In this document: positions 1 to 5,885 of the stretch, piece by piece
How positions within the stretch are numbered: position 1 is the stretch's first letter
Layout: every line of letters starts with the position of its first letter
Source of the DNA: Chitinophagaceae bacterium UBA2791
GTDB lineage: Bacteria; Bacteroidota; Bacteroidia; Chitinophagales; Chitinophagaceae
NCBI GenBank assembly: GCA_002352105.1
Contig: DEHV01000075.1
Coordinates: forward strand, 1 to 7,243
Reading direction: 5' to 3'
DNA length: 7,243 bases
Notes under the pieces: model-generated
What the model was told of the DNA's origin: nothing
Database searches by the model: none
The model's input: the letters and a program-made list of their open reading frames with translations, nothing else
Made by a program: the position numbers and the translations under genes

Positions 1-1247
1 CCTGCCGTCTTTTCCCACAGATAGGATACGATGGATCCATCCTCGTCCGAAGACGCGGAACCGTTCAGCGTAGCCGTATTGTCGGGCAGCGTCAGCGTAA
101 TATCGTCTCCAGCCCTTGCTACCGGCGCTTTATTTATCGGCGGCGCTCCGGGAGCAACGTTCACGACGACGGTGTCTTTATGAAAACCTGCCCTGTCGTC
201 CACAACAGACAATTCGTATTGATAAGTTCCCGCTACAGTCAAACCGGTGACCGTGGTAGAAGAATTTGGCCCAAAGGCATCGGTAATCACGCCTGCGGAA
301 GGCCCTGAAATTTTTTTCCATACATACCTTACCAGTCTTCCGTCGGGATCTGTCGATGCAGAAGCATTAAGCGTGGTCATGGCTTCCCCGGTAGTGATAT
401 TGATATTGGGGCCGGCATTTGCGGTAGGCAGTTTGTTGGACGGCAGCGATTTGTTTTGTCCCAGGAACCACTCATAAATATTCAATACGCCGTCATATTT
501 ATAATTGGTATCGGTATATACCCTGTCCCACACCATATGACCGCCTGTAGGCCAGATAGTCTTTAATGGTTTTACTTCGGGGTTGGCATCGTTTATCTTT
601 TTATAAGCGGCTTCTGTACAGGAAGACAGCGCTACATTGTCGTCGGCTGCATGGAATAGCCATACAGGCAGTTTGGCATCGGCAACATGATTGCCGTGTA
701 CGAAAAAGCAGGGCGCGCAAATGGTGGCGGCAGCAGCGACGGTCTTGGGGTTTTCTGCGTTTGTTGAGATAAACTGAAAGGTTCCTCCGCCTCCCATGCT
801 CAAACCGGTAACATATATCCTGTCCGGATCAACACGCAGGTTGTTTTTAGCATACTCGATAAGCTCTTTTACAAAAACAGGAGGCCACATGCCATATTTT
901 AGCGGGCATTGCGGAGAGAGCACCAGGAAAGTCTCTGTTTTTCCATTCCAGGTAAAACGCATGTTATGTCCCCGCTTGATTATTTTTGGAATTGCGTAGT
1001 CGGCAACTTTCTCAAGCTCTGTTGTGCCGTTCCCTCTTTCGCCTATTCCGTGAAGAAAGATGATCAGGGGGTATTTGGTATTGACATCCTGATCATAATC
1101 GACAGGCTTGTATTCCAAAAAACCGAGAAGATCTCCGGTCGCGGAATTAAGGCTTTTGTGAATTTGTTGGGAATGGGCCGGAAGAAATCCGGCAATAACG
1201 CACGCGCATAGGCATAAACTCTTAAACCAATAGGTAAAGTTTTTCAT
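1..1247 (-). CDS. Secreted alpha/beta-hydrolase (esterase/depolymerase-like) with PKD/K319L-type repeats, 3' end outside window
   Basis: The ATG at 1247 opens a frame of 415 codons that runs off the window edge, so the C-terminus is missing. Residues 1-27 look like a Sec signal peptide, ending near AHS-QQ. Residues about 38-263 form an alpha/beta-hydrolase resembling secreted esterases of the PHB-depolymerase/feruloyl-esterase/prolyl-oligopeptidase-like groups. It has an HGIGERG oxyanion-type motif at 66-72 and a GLSMGG nucleophile elbow with Ser150. The likely acid is Asp202 or Asp203 (HAADDN) and the likely base is His237 (GGHMVW). Two PKD/K319L-like repeats follow at about 275-364 and 373 to the edge, each opening with an A-x-AG-(P/D) motif and carrying an SAS-(T/S)-D-(P/E)-DG signature. 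Such repeats usually space or anchor surface and secreted proteins; more repeats and a type IX secretion tail may follow beyond the edge (inference). The substrate is unknown. Position beside glycosyltransferases allows a role in modifying exopolysaccharide, but it has its own upstream region and may be unrelated. Confidence 0.88.
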   Translation of the reverse strand, partial: MKNFTYWFKSLCLCACVIAGFLPAHSQQIHKSLNSATGDLLGFLEYKPVDYDQDVNTKYPLIIFLHGIGERGNGTTELEKVADYAIPKIIKRGHNMRFTWNGKTETFLVLSPQCPLKYGMWPPVFVKELIEYAKNNLRVDPDRIYVTGLSMGGGGTFQFISTNAENPKTVAAAATICAPCFFVHGNHVADAKLPVWLFHAADDNVALSSCTEAAYKKINDANPEVKPLKTIWPTGGHMVWDRVYTDTNYKYDGVLNIYEWFLGQNKSLPSNKLPTANAGPNINITTGEAMTTLNASASTDPDGRLVRYVWKKISGPSAGVITDAFGPNSSTTVTGLTVAGTYQYELSVVDDRAGFHKDTVVVNVAPGAPPINKAPVARAGDDITLTLPDNTATLNGSASSDEDGSIVSYLWEKTA

Positions 1248-1260
1248 AAGGGTCGGATTT

Positions 1261-1299
1261 ACGGATAACGGGTTTACGAAACGGATAATTTTCGTAAAC
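1261..1299. promoter_or_regulatory. Perfect 10-bp-arm inverted repeat upstream of the hydrolase gene, possible operator
   Basis: Arms GTTTACGAAA (1272-1281) and TTTCGTAAAC (1290-1299) are exact reverse complements around an 8-bp spacer. The dyad lies 25 bp upstream of the hydrolase ATG at 1247. The octamer ACGGATAA also occurs at 1261-1268 and 1281-1288, exactly 20 bp apart, and TTTACG appears as a further direct half-site at 1258-1263. This arrangement resembles a binding site for a dimeric regulator, but an RNA hairpin in the leader would look the same. No convincing Bacteroidota -7 element (TAnnTTTG) was found next to it. Confidence 0.45.
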
Positions 1300-1474
1300 A
1301 ATGGTACCCTCCAGAAACGATGAACCGGATCAATTACGTGTGCGGGAAATGCCTTTTTTTAGGGGTTAAGCGTATAAAAAATCTAAATCGAAATCTTTCC
1401 CGTATCAATGCCTAAGCGTTTATGCTTAATAACCTATTGGGAAGGTGTAAAATTACCAGGCTAAAATAGGTGAA

Positions 1475-2713
1475 CTACGAGCCTGCGTTATGGGAATTCT
1501 CTTTATGGGAATTTTCCCGCTCCACAAAGGTTTTTGGAGTGTGCACGAATTCTTTTCTTGTTGTTTTTGCCTGCAGGGCAGCCCTGATAAAAAGGAAAAT
1601 TATACGGGGAAGATGAAGGATGGCCAGGGCTGTTTGACGCGTATAAAAACTGGCGGGAATGGCAATAAAAAGGGAAAGTAAGTAAGCGCTGAACAGCAGC
1701 CCCCAGCAGGTCAGGGATATTCCCGTAAAATTATGCCGTAGCGCCAGGCCGATGAGCAATAGTAAAAAGATAAAGCCAAACAGGGCAAGAAAGATTATCC
1801 TGGGCGGCTGAATGGTAATAAAGAGCTTATGCCAATAGTCTTTTGTTTTACGCGCTACGCGTTCTTTCCCGGAAAAAAAAAGGCGCAGGTGCATCCATTG
1901 CGATTCCAGCCATCGGGTTCGCTGGTTCTGAAAGACCGTTCCGGCGGATACTTTTTCATCAAGCGCATACGCGTTATCCAGGTACTCTATGGCGATGCCG
2001 GCCTTCATCATTTCAAAATCGACTTCCCGGTCGCATGCAGGATTTCCCAGTATTCCGGGCTTGTTGTAGATCTCCTTAAGTTTACTGAAGTCGAATGCCA
2101 TTCCCGATCCGATAAGGGACGCCGAAAATCCCAGCGCGCGCGCGCCTTTGCGGAATAGATGATTATTGATCTCTTCGCTGAGGGCGTCCAGCAGGGCGAC
2201 GGCTGTATTCTTGTTTTTTGCGGTCCGATGGCATTGTACGGCGTGGCAACCGTTTTGAAAAGCGGCATTTATTTTTTCCATGCATCCCGCGGTCATGATA
2301 TTATCGCCGTCCAGTATTAACGCGACATCGTATCTTTTTTCGTCGATCTGGTTGAGCAGATAATTGAGCGATCTGGCCTTTGATCCTGTTTCGAAGGACG
2401 CTTCAAAAACAAATGCGTTTAATTGTTTGAGCTGGTTTAGCGTATCTGCCCTAAGCTGGTGAGCGGCCACGTAAACATCAAAGGCCGGCCCGGGATAGTC
2501 GTGTTCGGCGGCTCTTTTCACCGTATTGACGATCACTTCGTCTTCCCGGTAGGAAGGGATCAGCACGGCAAATCTTTTTTTACCCGGATGGGTAGCGTAT
2601 GATGGGCTTTTGACCAGGCGTCCTGCTATGGACAGCGTTAGCAGGTAGAGGATATTGATCGCCAGATAGGCGAATAGCAGGATAAAAAAAATATGGACAA
2701 TATCTGATAACAT
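1475..2713 (-). CDS. Membrane-bound family 2 glycosyltransferase, cellulose-synthase/PNAG-synthase-like
   Basis: The 412-residue protein starts at an ATG at 2713. It has an N-terminal membrane segment (about 6-30), a cytosolic GT-A domain (about 46-285) and a hydrophobic C-terminus with segments near 303-325, 334-356 and 362-382. Catalytic-type motifs are DGD at 135-137 (metal/nucleotide-sugar binding), the acidic cluster DREVDFE at 228-234 (probable general base Asp232) and QRTRW at 264-268, the Q-x-x-R-W signature of processive and related GT2 enzymes. The usual first nucleotide-binding Asp after the second strand appears to be His85 (VAAHQL), which is odd. It probably transfers a sugar from a nucleotide donor onto a lipid-linked or growing glycan at the inner membrane; neither donor nor acceptor can be read from sequence. 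The gene lies 12 bp after the preceding GT gene, implying co-transcription. The C-terminus carries a five-residue tandem repeat, ENSHK-ENSHN. Confidence 0.9.
   Translation of the reverse strand: MLSDIVHIFFILLFAYLAINILYLLTLSIAGRLVKSPSYATHPGKKRFAVLIPSYREDEVIVNTVKRAAEHDYPGPAFDVYVAAHQLRADTLNQLKQLNAFVFEASFETGSKARSLNYLLNQIDEKRYDVALILDGDNIMTAGCMEKINAAFQNGCHAVQCHRTAKNKNTAVALLDALSEEINNHLFRKGARALGFSASLIGSGMAFDFSKLKEIYNKPGILGNPACDREVDFEMMKAGIAIEYLDNAYALDEKVSAGTVFQNQRTRWLESQWMHLRLFFSGKERVARKTKDYWHKLFITIQPPRIIFLALFGFIFLLLLIGLALRHNFTGISLTCWGLLFSAYLLSLFIAIPASFYTRQTALAILHLPRIIFLFIRAALQAKTTRKEFVHTPKTFVERENSHKENSHNAGS
1488..1517 (-). repeat. Two-copy 15-bp tandem repeat at the 3' end of the GT gene
   Basis: Two adjacent 15-bp units (1488-1502 and 1503-1517) share their first 11 bases, TTATGGGAATT, and are nearly identical overall. 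They are in frame and encode ENSHN and ENSHK at the extreme C-terminus of the glycosyltransferase. A 15-bp unit adds or removes five residues without shifting the frame. This is probably a recent slippage duplication in a tolerant tail. Confidence 0.7.
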
Positions 2714-2722
2714 GCCGGCATG
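2711..2722. repeat. 12-bp perfect palindrome spanning the junction of the two GT genes
   Basis: CATGCCGGCATG is its own reverse complement. It covers the start codon of the downstream glycosyltransferase (ATG at 2713-2711) and most of the 12-bp gap after the preceding stop codon at 2726. In RNA it can form only a short stem, so a role in translational coupling is speculative. Confidence 0.35.
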
Positions 2723-2725
2723 CTT

Positions 2726-3634
2726 TTATATCCGGGAACTGCTGGAGTGTTGAAGATTCCACCATATCCCTTTTATAAAACATTTAAGGTGCGCGAATTT
2801 TTTCTTCAACAGGTAAAAGGTTATCGTTTTAGGCGCTATAAAAAAGATAAAGATAATGGAGAAGACGGCAAACTGGAAAATATTGGAGTTCCTTCTCATG
2901 TATAGTATCCGGTTGCGGGTGAGATAATAGACTTTAAGGGGGTTGGATTTTCCCACTGTCTGCGATTCTTTATGATAGACTTCGGCGTCGGCGGCATACC
3001 ATATTTTGTAGCCGGCTTTAATGATCCGCGCCGACCAGTCCCACTCTTCATAATACAGGAAAAATTTTTCGGCGAACATTCCTGTCTTTTCGATCGTTTC
3101 CCTTTTCACCATCATTGCGCAGCCATGCGCGCCGGCGGTGGCCCTGGAAACATCGTATTGCCCTTTGTCTTCTTCGCCGGACCCGATGCTGGTCGTGCGG
3201 CCCGTATATACGTTCATGGGGTTAAAGCCCGCGTATTGAATAAATGCCGGATTGTAATAGTATTTTATTTTAGGACAGGCGACGCCGATGGAAGGATCCT
3301 CAAAAAAAGGCTTCAACAACCTGTCGAGCAGGTCGGGGGTCACAACGGTATCATTGTTGATGATAAGAATAAAATCGCCTTTAGCCTGTCGCATACCCCA
3401 ATTGTTGCCGCCAGCAAACCCCAGGTTGATTTCACTCAGCAATACCCGGGTATGCGGATAGCCGCCGTTCCGGATCTTTTCGGAAGGATCTTCCAAAGAA
3501 GCCATGTCGCAGACAAGGATCTCGTAATTGGGATAACGCAGGCTTTTGGTAGAGTCAAGAAATGCGCAGGTGGTTTCAACCTGGTTGTAATTTAACGTAA
3601 CGATAGATATTAGGGGGGTGGCGCCCTGCGGCAT
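2726..3634 (-). CDS. Family 2 glycosyltransferase, rhamnosyltransferase (WbbL/RfbF)-like
   Basis: Chosen start is the ATG at 3634, giving 302 residues. The open frame extends six codons further to a TTG at 3652, but that start lies within a possible -7 element and the GT-A fold begins only a few residues after the ATG. The N-terminus is LISIVTLNYNQ (about 8-18), a classic GT2 first strand. Asp43 (VCDMAS) and NNDT at 93-96 supply nucleotide and metal binding. GFAGGNNWGM (72-81) and FFLYYEEWDW (191-200, acidic catalytic motif) are signatures of the rhamnosyltransferase-like GT2 group. One hydrophobic segment at about 253-277 near the C-terminus probably anchors it to the inner membrane. It likely adds one sugar to a lipid-linked polysaccharide intermediate; the identity of the sugar is not deducible. 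It is the first gene of a two-gene unit downstream of a strong terminator. Confidence 0.9.
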   Translation of the reverse strand: MPQGATPLISIVTLNYNQVETTCAFLDSTKSLRYPNYEILVCDMASLEDPSEKIRNGGYPHTRVLLSEINLGFAGGNNWGMRQAKGDFILIINNDTVVTPDLLDRLLKPFFEDPSIGVACPKIKYYYNPAFIQYAGFNPMNVYTGRTTSIGSGEEDKGQYDVSRATAGAHGCAMMVKRETIEKTGMFAEKFFLYYEEWDWSARIIKAGYKIWYAADAEVYHKESQTVGKSNPLKVYYLTRNRILYMRRNSNIFQFAVFSIIFIFFIAPKTITFYLLKKKFAHLKCFIKGIWWNLQHSSSSRI

Positions 3635-3648
3635 GAAACTCTTTTTAC

Positions 3649-3681
3649 GCAATATAAGCGCAAATCAGTTACATAAGCAAA
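3649..3681 (-). promoter_or_regulatory. Possible Bacteroidota-type promoter for the two-gene GT unit
   Basis: On the minus strand a TTTG (3681-3678) is followed after 21 bp by TATATTGC (3656-3649). This partly matches the Bacteroidota -33 TTTG and -7 TAnnTTTG pattern at acceptable spacing. Transcription would start a few bases before the ATG at 3634, giving a very short leader. The -7 match is imperfect. A promoter is expected here because a terminator lies just upstream. Confidence 0.27.
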
Positions 3682-3745
3682 TTCATTGATCAGCGGTAGC
3701 CGCGCCTTTTATATTTTATGCGGGCAGCGCGATACGCCGGAGTTT

Positions 3746-3781
3746 AAAAAAGCCGGAGCTTGTTCAGGCTCCGGCTTTTTT
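3746..3781 (-). terminator. Intrinsic terminator after the sugar transferase gene
   Basis: An 8-bp GC-rich stem (GCCGGAGC at 3752-3759 and GCTCCGGC at 3768-3775) encloses an 8-nt loop and is flanked by six A and six T. On the minus strand this gives a stable hairpin followed by a U run. It lies about 60 bp after the stop codon of the sugar transferase gene and separates it from the next GT unit. The symmetry makes it potentially bidirectional, but no plus-strand gene ends here. Confidence 0.9.
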
Positions 3782-3807
3782 AACTTTTTATTTGATGTTG
3801 CGTTTGC

Positions 3808-3822
3808 TCAGGTTAAACCTGA
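3808..3822. repeat. Short dyad between sugar transferase stop and terminator
   Basis: TCAGGTT-A-AACCTGA has perfect 7-bp arms around one central base. It starts 18 bp after the stop codon of the sugar transferase gene and precedes the intrinsic terminator. It could be a protein site or part of the 3' transcript structure. No T run follows it, so it is not a second terminator. Confidence 0.35.
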
Positions 3823-3839
3823 TCGGCTACCCGGCCAGG

Positions 3840-5018
3840 TCAGGCATTGGTTCTTTGAATGACCGCCGCAGGCGTGTTAAGCATTATCCAAAGATCAAAC
3901 AGGAGGTTTGACTGGTCGGCATAGCGAATGTCGAGATCAAGCCTTTCTTCCGCGGACATCCTGAATTTGTTCTTTTTCTTGATCTGCCACAGACCGGTAA
4001 TGCCTGCGGGGGCGATAAAACGTTTTGCCCATTCATCGGTGGTAAGGGAAACCGCTTCGTAAAGAGGCAGGGGACGGTTTCCCACCAGCGACATATCACC
4101 CTTAAATACATTCCATAACTGGGGGATCTCGTCAAGGCTGCATTTTCTCAGGAATGCGCCCAAACGCGTAACGCGCGGGTCGTTATCGAATTTGATAAAA
4201 ACGGGGCCTTTTTCAGCCAGGGGACTATATATGTTGAGGTGCGACAGGTCCGATATATGCTTATTGGCTTCGGTATTCATTGTCCTGAACTTGTAAAAGT
4301 TAAAGATCTTATACCCTTTGCCCGCCCTTTTCGAAGTATAAAATACAGGCCCCTTGGATTCTATTTTCAGCGCCAGCACGATCAGCAGGAATATGGGGCA
4401 GAGAATGATCATGAGGATCAGCGACGTCGCTATGTCCAGTCCTCTTTTCAGAAGCTCGGCCGTGGAACGCTGCGTCTGGAATACCGTTTCCATCGCTTGT
4501 TCGTCCTGGATGCCGTTAATGCGCTGGTTTACCTTTTTCCAGAAATTGATTTTAGCCAGCAGACGCTCTTTGCTCAGGTCGCTCAGGCGAATGATATCAT
4601 TGGCAAAGGGACTGGCCTTGATCTTTTCCAACTCATCGGCGGTAGCTGAAGAGCTTTCTATAAAGAAAGGTATATTGTTTAGTAAGGGATGGGCCGAAAT
4701 GAATTGACGGAACTGGGCCAGATCCTGGTAATTACCCGCTGCTTCAATAATAATGACATCGGGAACCGTATTTGAATGGAGCGCCAATCTTTTCAGCATG
4801 GTCCGGGCTTGTTCGGCGTTCTCAGCCGCATAGCCGCTTTCAAAAGCCCTGATCAGCGAATCGATCAGGCCGGATTTTTTACCAACATAAAAGAATTCGG
4901 CTCTTTTAGGTTGAGCAGCCGGCTGAGCGGAGAGAACATCTTCCGGCCGGGCGCTGGGAATGCTATACCGCTGGTATCTTTTCTTCTGTAAGCTGTTATT
5001 TTGTAAAACTGGTTCCAT
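3840..5018 (-). CDS. Undecaprenyl-phosphate phosphoglycosyl transferase with N-terminal pseudo-receiver domain
   Basis: ATG at 5018 gives 392 residues; a TTG at 5051 would add 11. Residues about 190-390 are a bacterial sugar transferase domain (WcaJ/PglC type), which moves a sugar phosphate from a nucleotide sugar to undecaprenyl phosphate to start glycan synthesis. Visible motifs are KRGLD (191-195), a membrane helix (about 197-219), GPVFY (223-227), YKFRTM (242-247), the catalytic Asp296-Glu297 in SLDEIPQLW, SLVGNRP (310-316) and AGITGLWQ (338-345). The four-helix N-terminus of full-length WcaJ proteins is absent. Instead residues about 40-163 follow the receiver pattern, but Glu92 occupies the phospho-acceptor site, Arg144 the conserved Lys, and VGKK (45-48) replaces the acidic pocket; Ser122 is kept. 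The gene follows a canonical receiver gene by 51 bp (18 bp from the TTG) and ends before a terminator. The receiver assignment of the N-terminus is inference from pattern and spacing; a Rossmann-like alternative is possible. Confidence 0.9.
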   Translation of the reverse strand: MEPVLQNNSLQKKRYQRYSIPSARPEDVLSAQPAAQPKRAEFFYVGKKSGLIDSLIRAFESGYAAENAEQARTMLKRLALHSNTVPDVIIIEAAGNYQDLAQFRQFISAHPLLNNIPFFIESSSATADELEKIKASPFANDIIRLSDLSKERLLAKINFWKKVNQRINGIQDEQAMETVFQTQRSTAELLKRGLDIATSLILMIILCPIFLLIVLALKIESKGPVFYTSKRAGKGYKIFNFYKFRTMNTEANKHISDLSHLNIYSPLAEKGPVFIKFDNDPRVTRLGAFLRKCSLDEIPQLWNVFKGDMSLVGNRPLPLYEAVSLTTDEWAKRFIAPAGITGLWQIKKKNKFRMSAEERLDLDIRYADQSNLLFDLWIMLNTPAAVIQRTNA

Positions 5019-5050
5019 AAAGTTCTGCGTATAGGGTGACAGTAAATTCA

Positions 5051-5065
5051 ATGCAATGGTTGCAT
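5051..5065. repeat. Dyad in the receiver/sugar-transferase intergenic gap
   Basis: ATGCAA-TGG-TTGCAT has perfect 6-bp arms around a 3-bp spacer. It fills most of the space between the receiver stop codon (5072-5070) and the TTG at 5051, 33 bp before the preferred ATG of the sugar transferase. As RNA it can form a small hairpin in the leader of the downstream gene, which could affect coupling or start choice. Confidence 0.35.
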
Positions 5066-5069
5066 GTAG

Positions 5070-5477
5070 TTAATAAATTGATGTCTGCTGTTCGGATTTT
5101 GCCGGAACGCCGTTTACCAGTTTATTGACCGTTTCCTGGAGCATCAGGGGGTTAAAAGGCTTCATAAAATATTCTTTTACCCCGTATTCAGCGCATTTTG
5201 TTTTTGTCTGGTCCTTGTCCAGGGAAGATATGGCCACCATTGGGATATCCCTGTACAATATGCTGTCGGATAGTTCTGCTATCAATTCCCAGTTGTCCAT
5301 GTCCGGCAATTCCGGGTCTGCGATGATCAGGTCGGGTCTTCCGTTTTTGGAAAGCCAGTACATTGCAGAGCCTCCATCGGGCGCAGTTACCATTTGAAAA
5401 TCTTTTCCAAGCACAGTTTGAAGCAAGAACCGGATTGCTTTGCTGTCATCAATTGCGAGTATCCTTTTTTTCATCAT
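5070..5477 (-). CDS. Stand-alone response-regulator receiver (CheY-like)
   Basis: The frame begins TTG-ATG-ATG; the ATG at 5477 is taken as start (135 residues), with the next ATG at 5474 equally possible. The protein is essentially one receiver domain (about 4-122) with a short polar tail and no DNA-binding or enzymatic output domain. All receiver residues are present: acidic pocket Asp10-Asp11 (LAIDDS), phospho-acceptor Asp54 (LIIADPELPD), Ser84 in the Thr/Ser position and Lys106 (MKP). Spacings of 30 and 52 from the Asp match CheY. It should be phosphorylated by a histidine kinase, but none is encoded in the window. Being directly upstream of a sugar transferase fused to a degenerate receiver, it probably acts through protein contact rather than as a transcription factor; that is inference. 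It is the first gene after a 408-bp non-coding stretch, so a promoter should lie there. Confidence 0.93.
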   Translation of the reverse strand: MMKKRILAIDDSKAIRFLLQTVLGKDFQMVTAPDGGSAMYWLSKNGRPDLIIADPELPDMDNWELIAELSDSILYRDIPMVAISSLDKDQTKTKCAEYGVKEYFMKPFNPLMLQETVNKLVNGVPAKSEQQTSIY

Positions 5478-5620
5478 CAATAATTAATCGTAATAGAAAA
5501 AATCGCAATTTTTCAACAGGAAGGAGTTCTGGAGTCTATAACAAGATATTGGAAGGATTGCAAGAATAGCGCCTTTAAAGGGGCTAGACAGGTTGGTTCC
5601 AGGATGGAGTCAGATTCTAT

Positions 5621-5683
5621 CGGGTTAACGGTCTTTCAGGGTTGAATTGGTCTCGGACAAATTAAGTATCCCTGCTTAACCCG
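5621..5683. other. Nested inverted repeat, candidate structured leader RNA
   Basis: Outer arms CGGGTTAA (5621-5628) and TTAACCCG (5676-5683) are perfect. Inside them CAGGG (5637-5641) pairs with CCCTG (5670-5674), AATT (5645-5648) with AATT (5660-5663), and GTC (5650-5652) with GAC (5656-5658). That makes about 20 pairs in one long interrupted stem with an asymmetric 8/1 internal loop. If the transcript of the receiver gene begins upstream of it, this would sit in its 5' leader. Strand and function are unknown. Confidence 0.35.
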
Positions 5684-5840
5684 GGTTTCAGAGGACGTGG
5701 GTGAATGCGAGGGTAAAATTAGCAACAATATTGAAGAATGCAAATAATCGACCCCTTATCTTCGCCATTTGATTAAAAATACCACTTTAGGGGTATGGAT
5801 TTGAGCGGTTTAGAGATTTTTTTCATCGTAATGTCTCCAG

Positions 5841-5861
5841 GCGCCCGGGTATGGCGGGCGC
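5841..5861 (-). other. GC-rich 3' hairpin after the first GT gene
   Basis: Arms GCGCCCG (5841-5847) and CGGGCGC (5855-5861) are perfect with a 7-nt loop, and the hairpin begins 24 bp after the stop codon of the glycosyltransferase. No T run follows on the minus strand, so it lacks the hallmark of an intrinsic terminator. It may stabilise the mRNA 3' end or give weak termination. Confidence 0.5.
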
Positions 5862-5885
5862 ATTTACACCAAGTATGTAACCATT

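Larger units (their letters stand above)
5478..5885. other. 408-bp intergenic region with dyads, no convincing gene
   Basis: No protein gene of normal size fits on either strand. It should contain the promoter of the receiver/sugar-transferase unit, but no clear TAnnTTTG element was found on the minus strand. Structural elements seen are a hairpin at 5841-5861, a nested inverted repeat at 5621-5683, an imperfect 20-bp palindrome at 5567-5586 (TAGC-G-CCTTTAAAGG-G-GCTA, one mismatched pair) and 6-bp arms ACCCCT/AGGGGT at 5751-5756 and 5789-5794. Two very short minus-strand frames (17 and 26 codons) are considered in the findings. Confidence 0.6.

Noticed and set aside
247..1211. Several plus-strand frames of 67-100 codons
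   Set aside because: They are antisense to the partial secreted hydrolase, whose signal peptide, Ser/Asp/His motifs and repeats are all on the minus strand.
1422..1475. Weak hairpins after the last GT gene as a terminator
   Set aside because: TAAGC/GCTTA and CCTATT/AATAGG arms are short and AT-rich and have no T run on the minus strand.
2134..2145. (GC)6 dinucleotide run
   Set aside because: It is short, in frame within the GT gene (around residues 190-193) and fits ordinary Ala/Arg codons; no evidence of variation.
2972..3595. Long plus-strand open frame of 207 codons
   Set aside because: It lies entirely antisense to a GT2 gene with intact motifs, and its translation has no recognisable domain; it is a shadow.
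3635..3652. TTG at 3652 as start of the rhamnosyltransferase-like GT
   Set aside because: An ATG six codons later begins just before the GT fold, and the TTG overlaps a possible promoter -7 element.
4239..4707. Overlapping plus-strand frames of 136 and 117 codons
   Set aside because: They are antisense to the sugar transferase, whose catalytic motifs are clear.
5751..5794. ACCCCT/AGGGGT inverted repeat
   Set aside because: Six-bp arms with a 32-bp spacer are close to chance expectation and no further pairing supports them.
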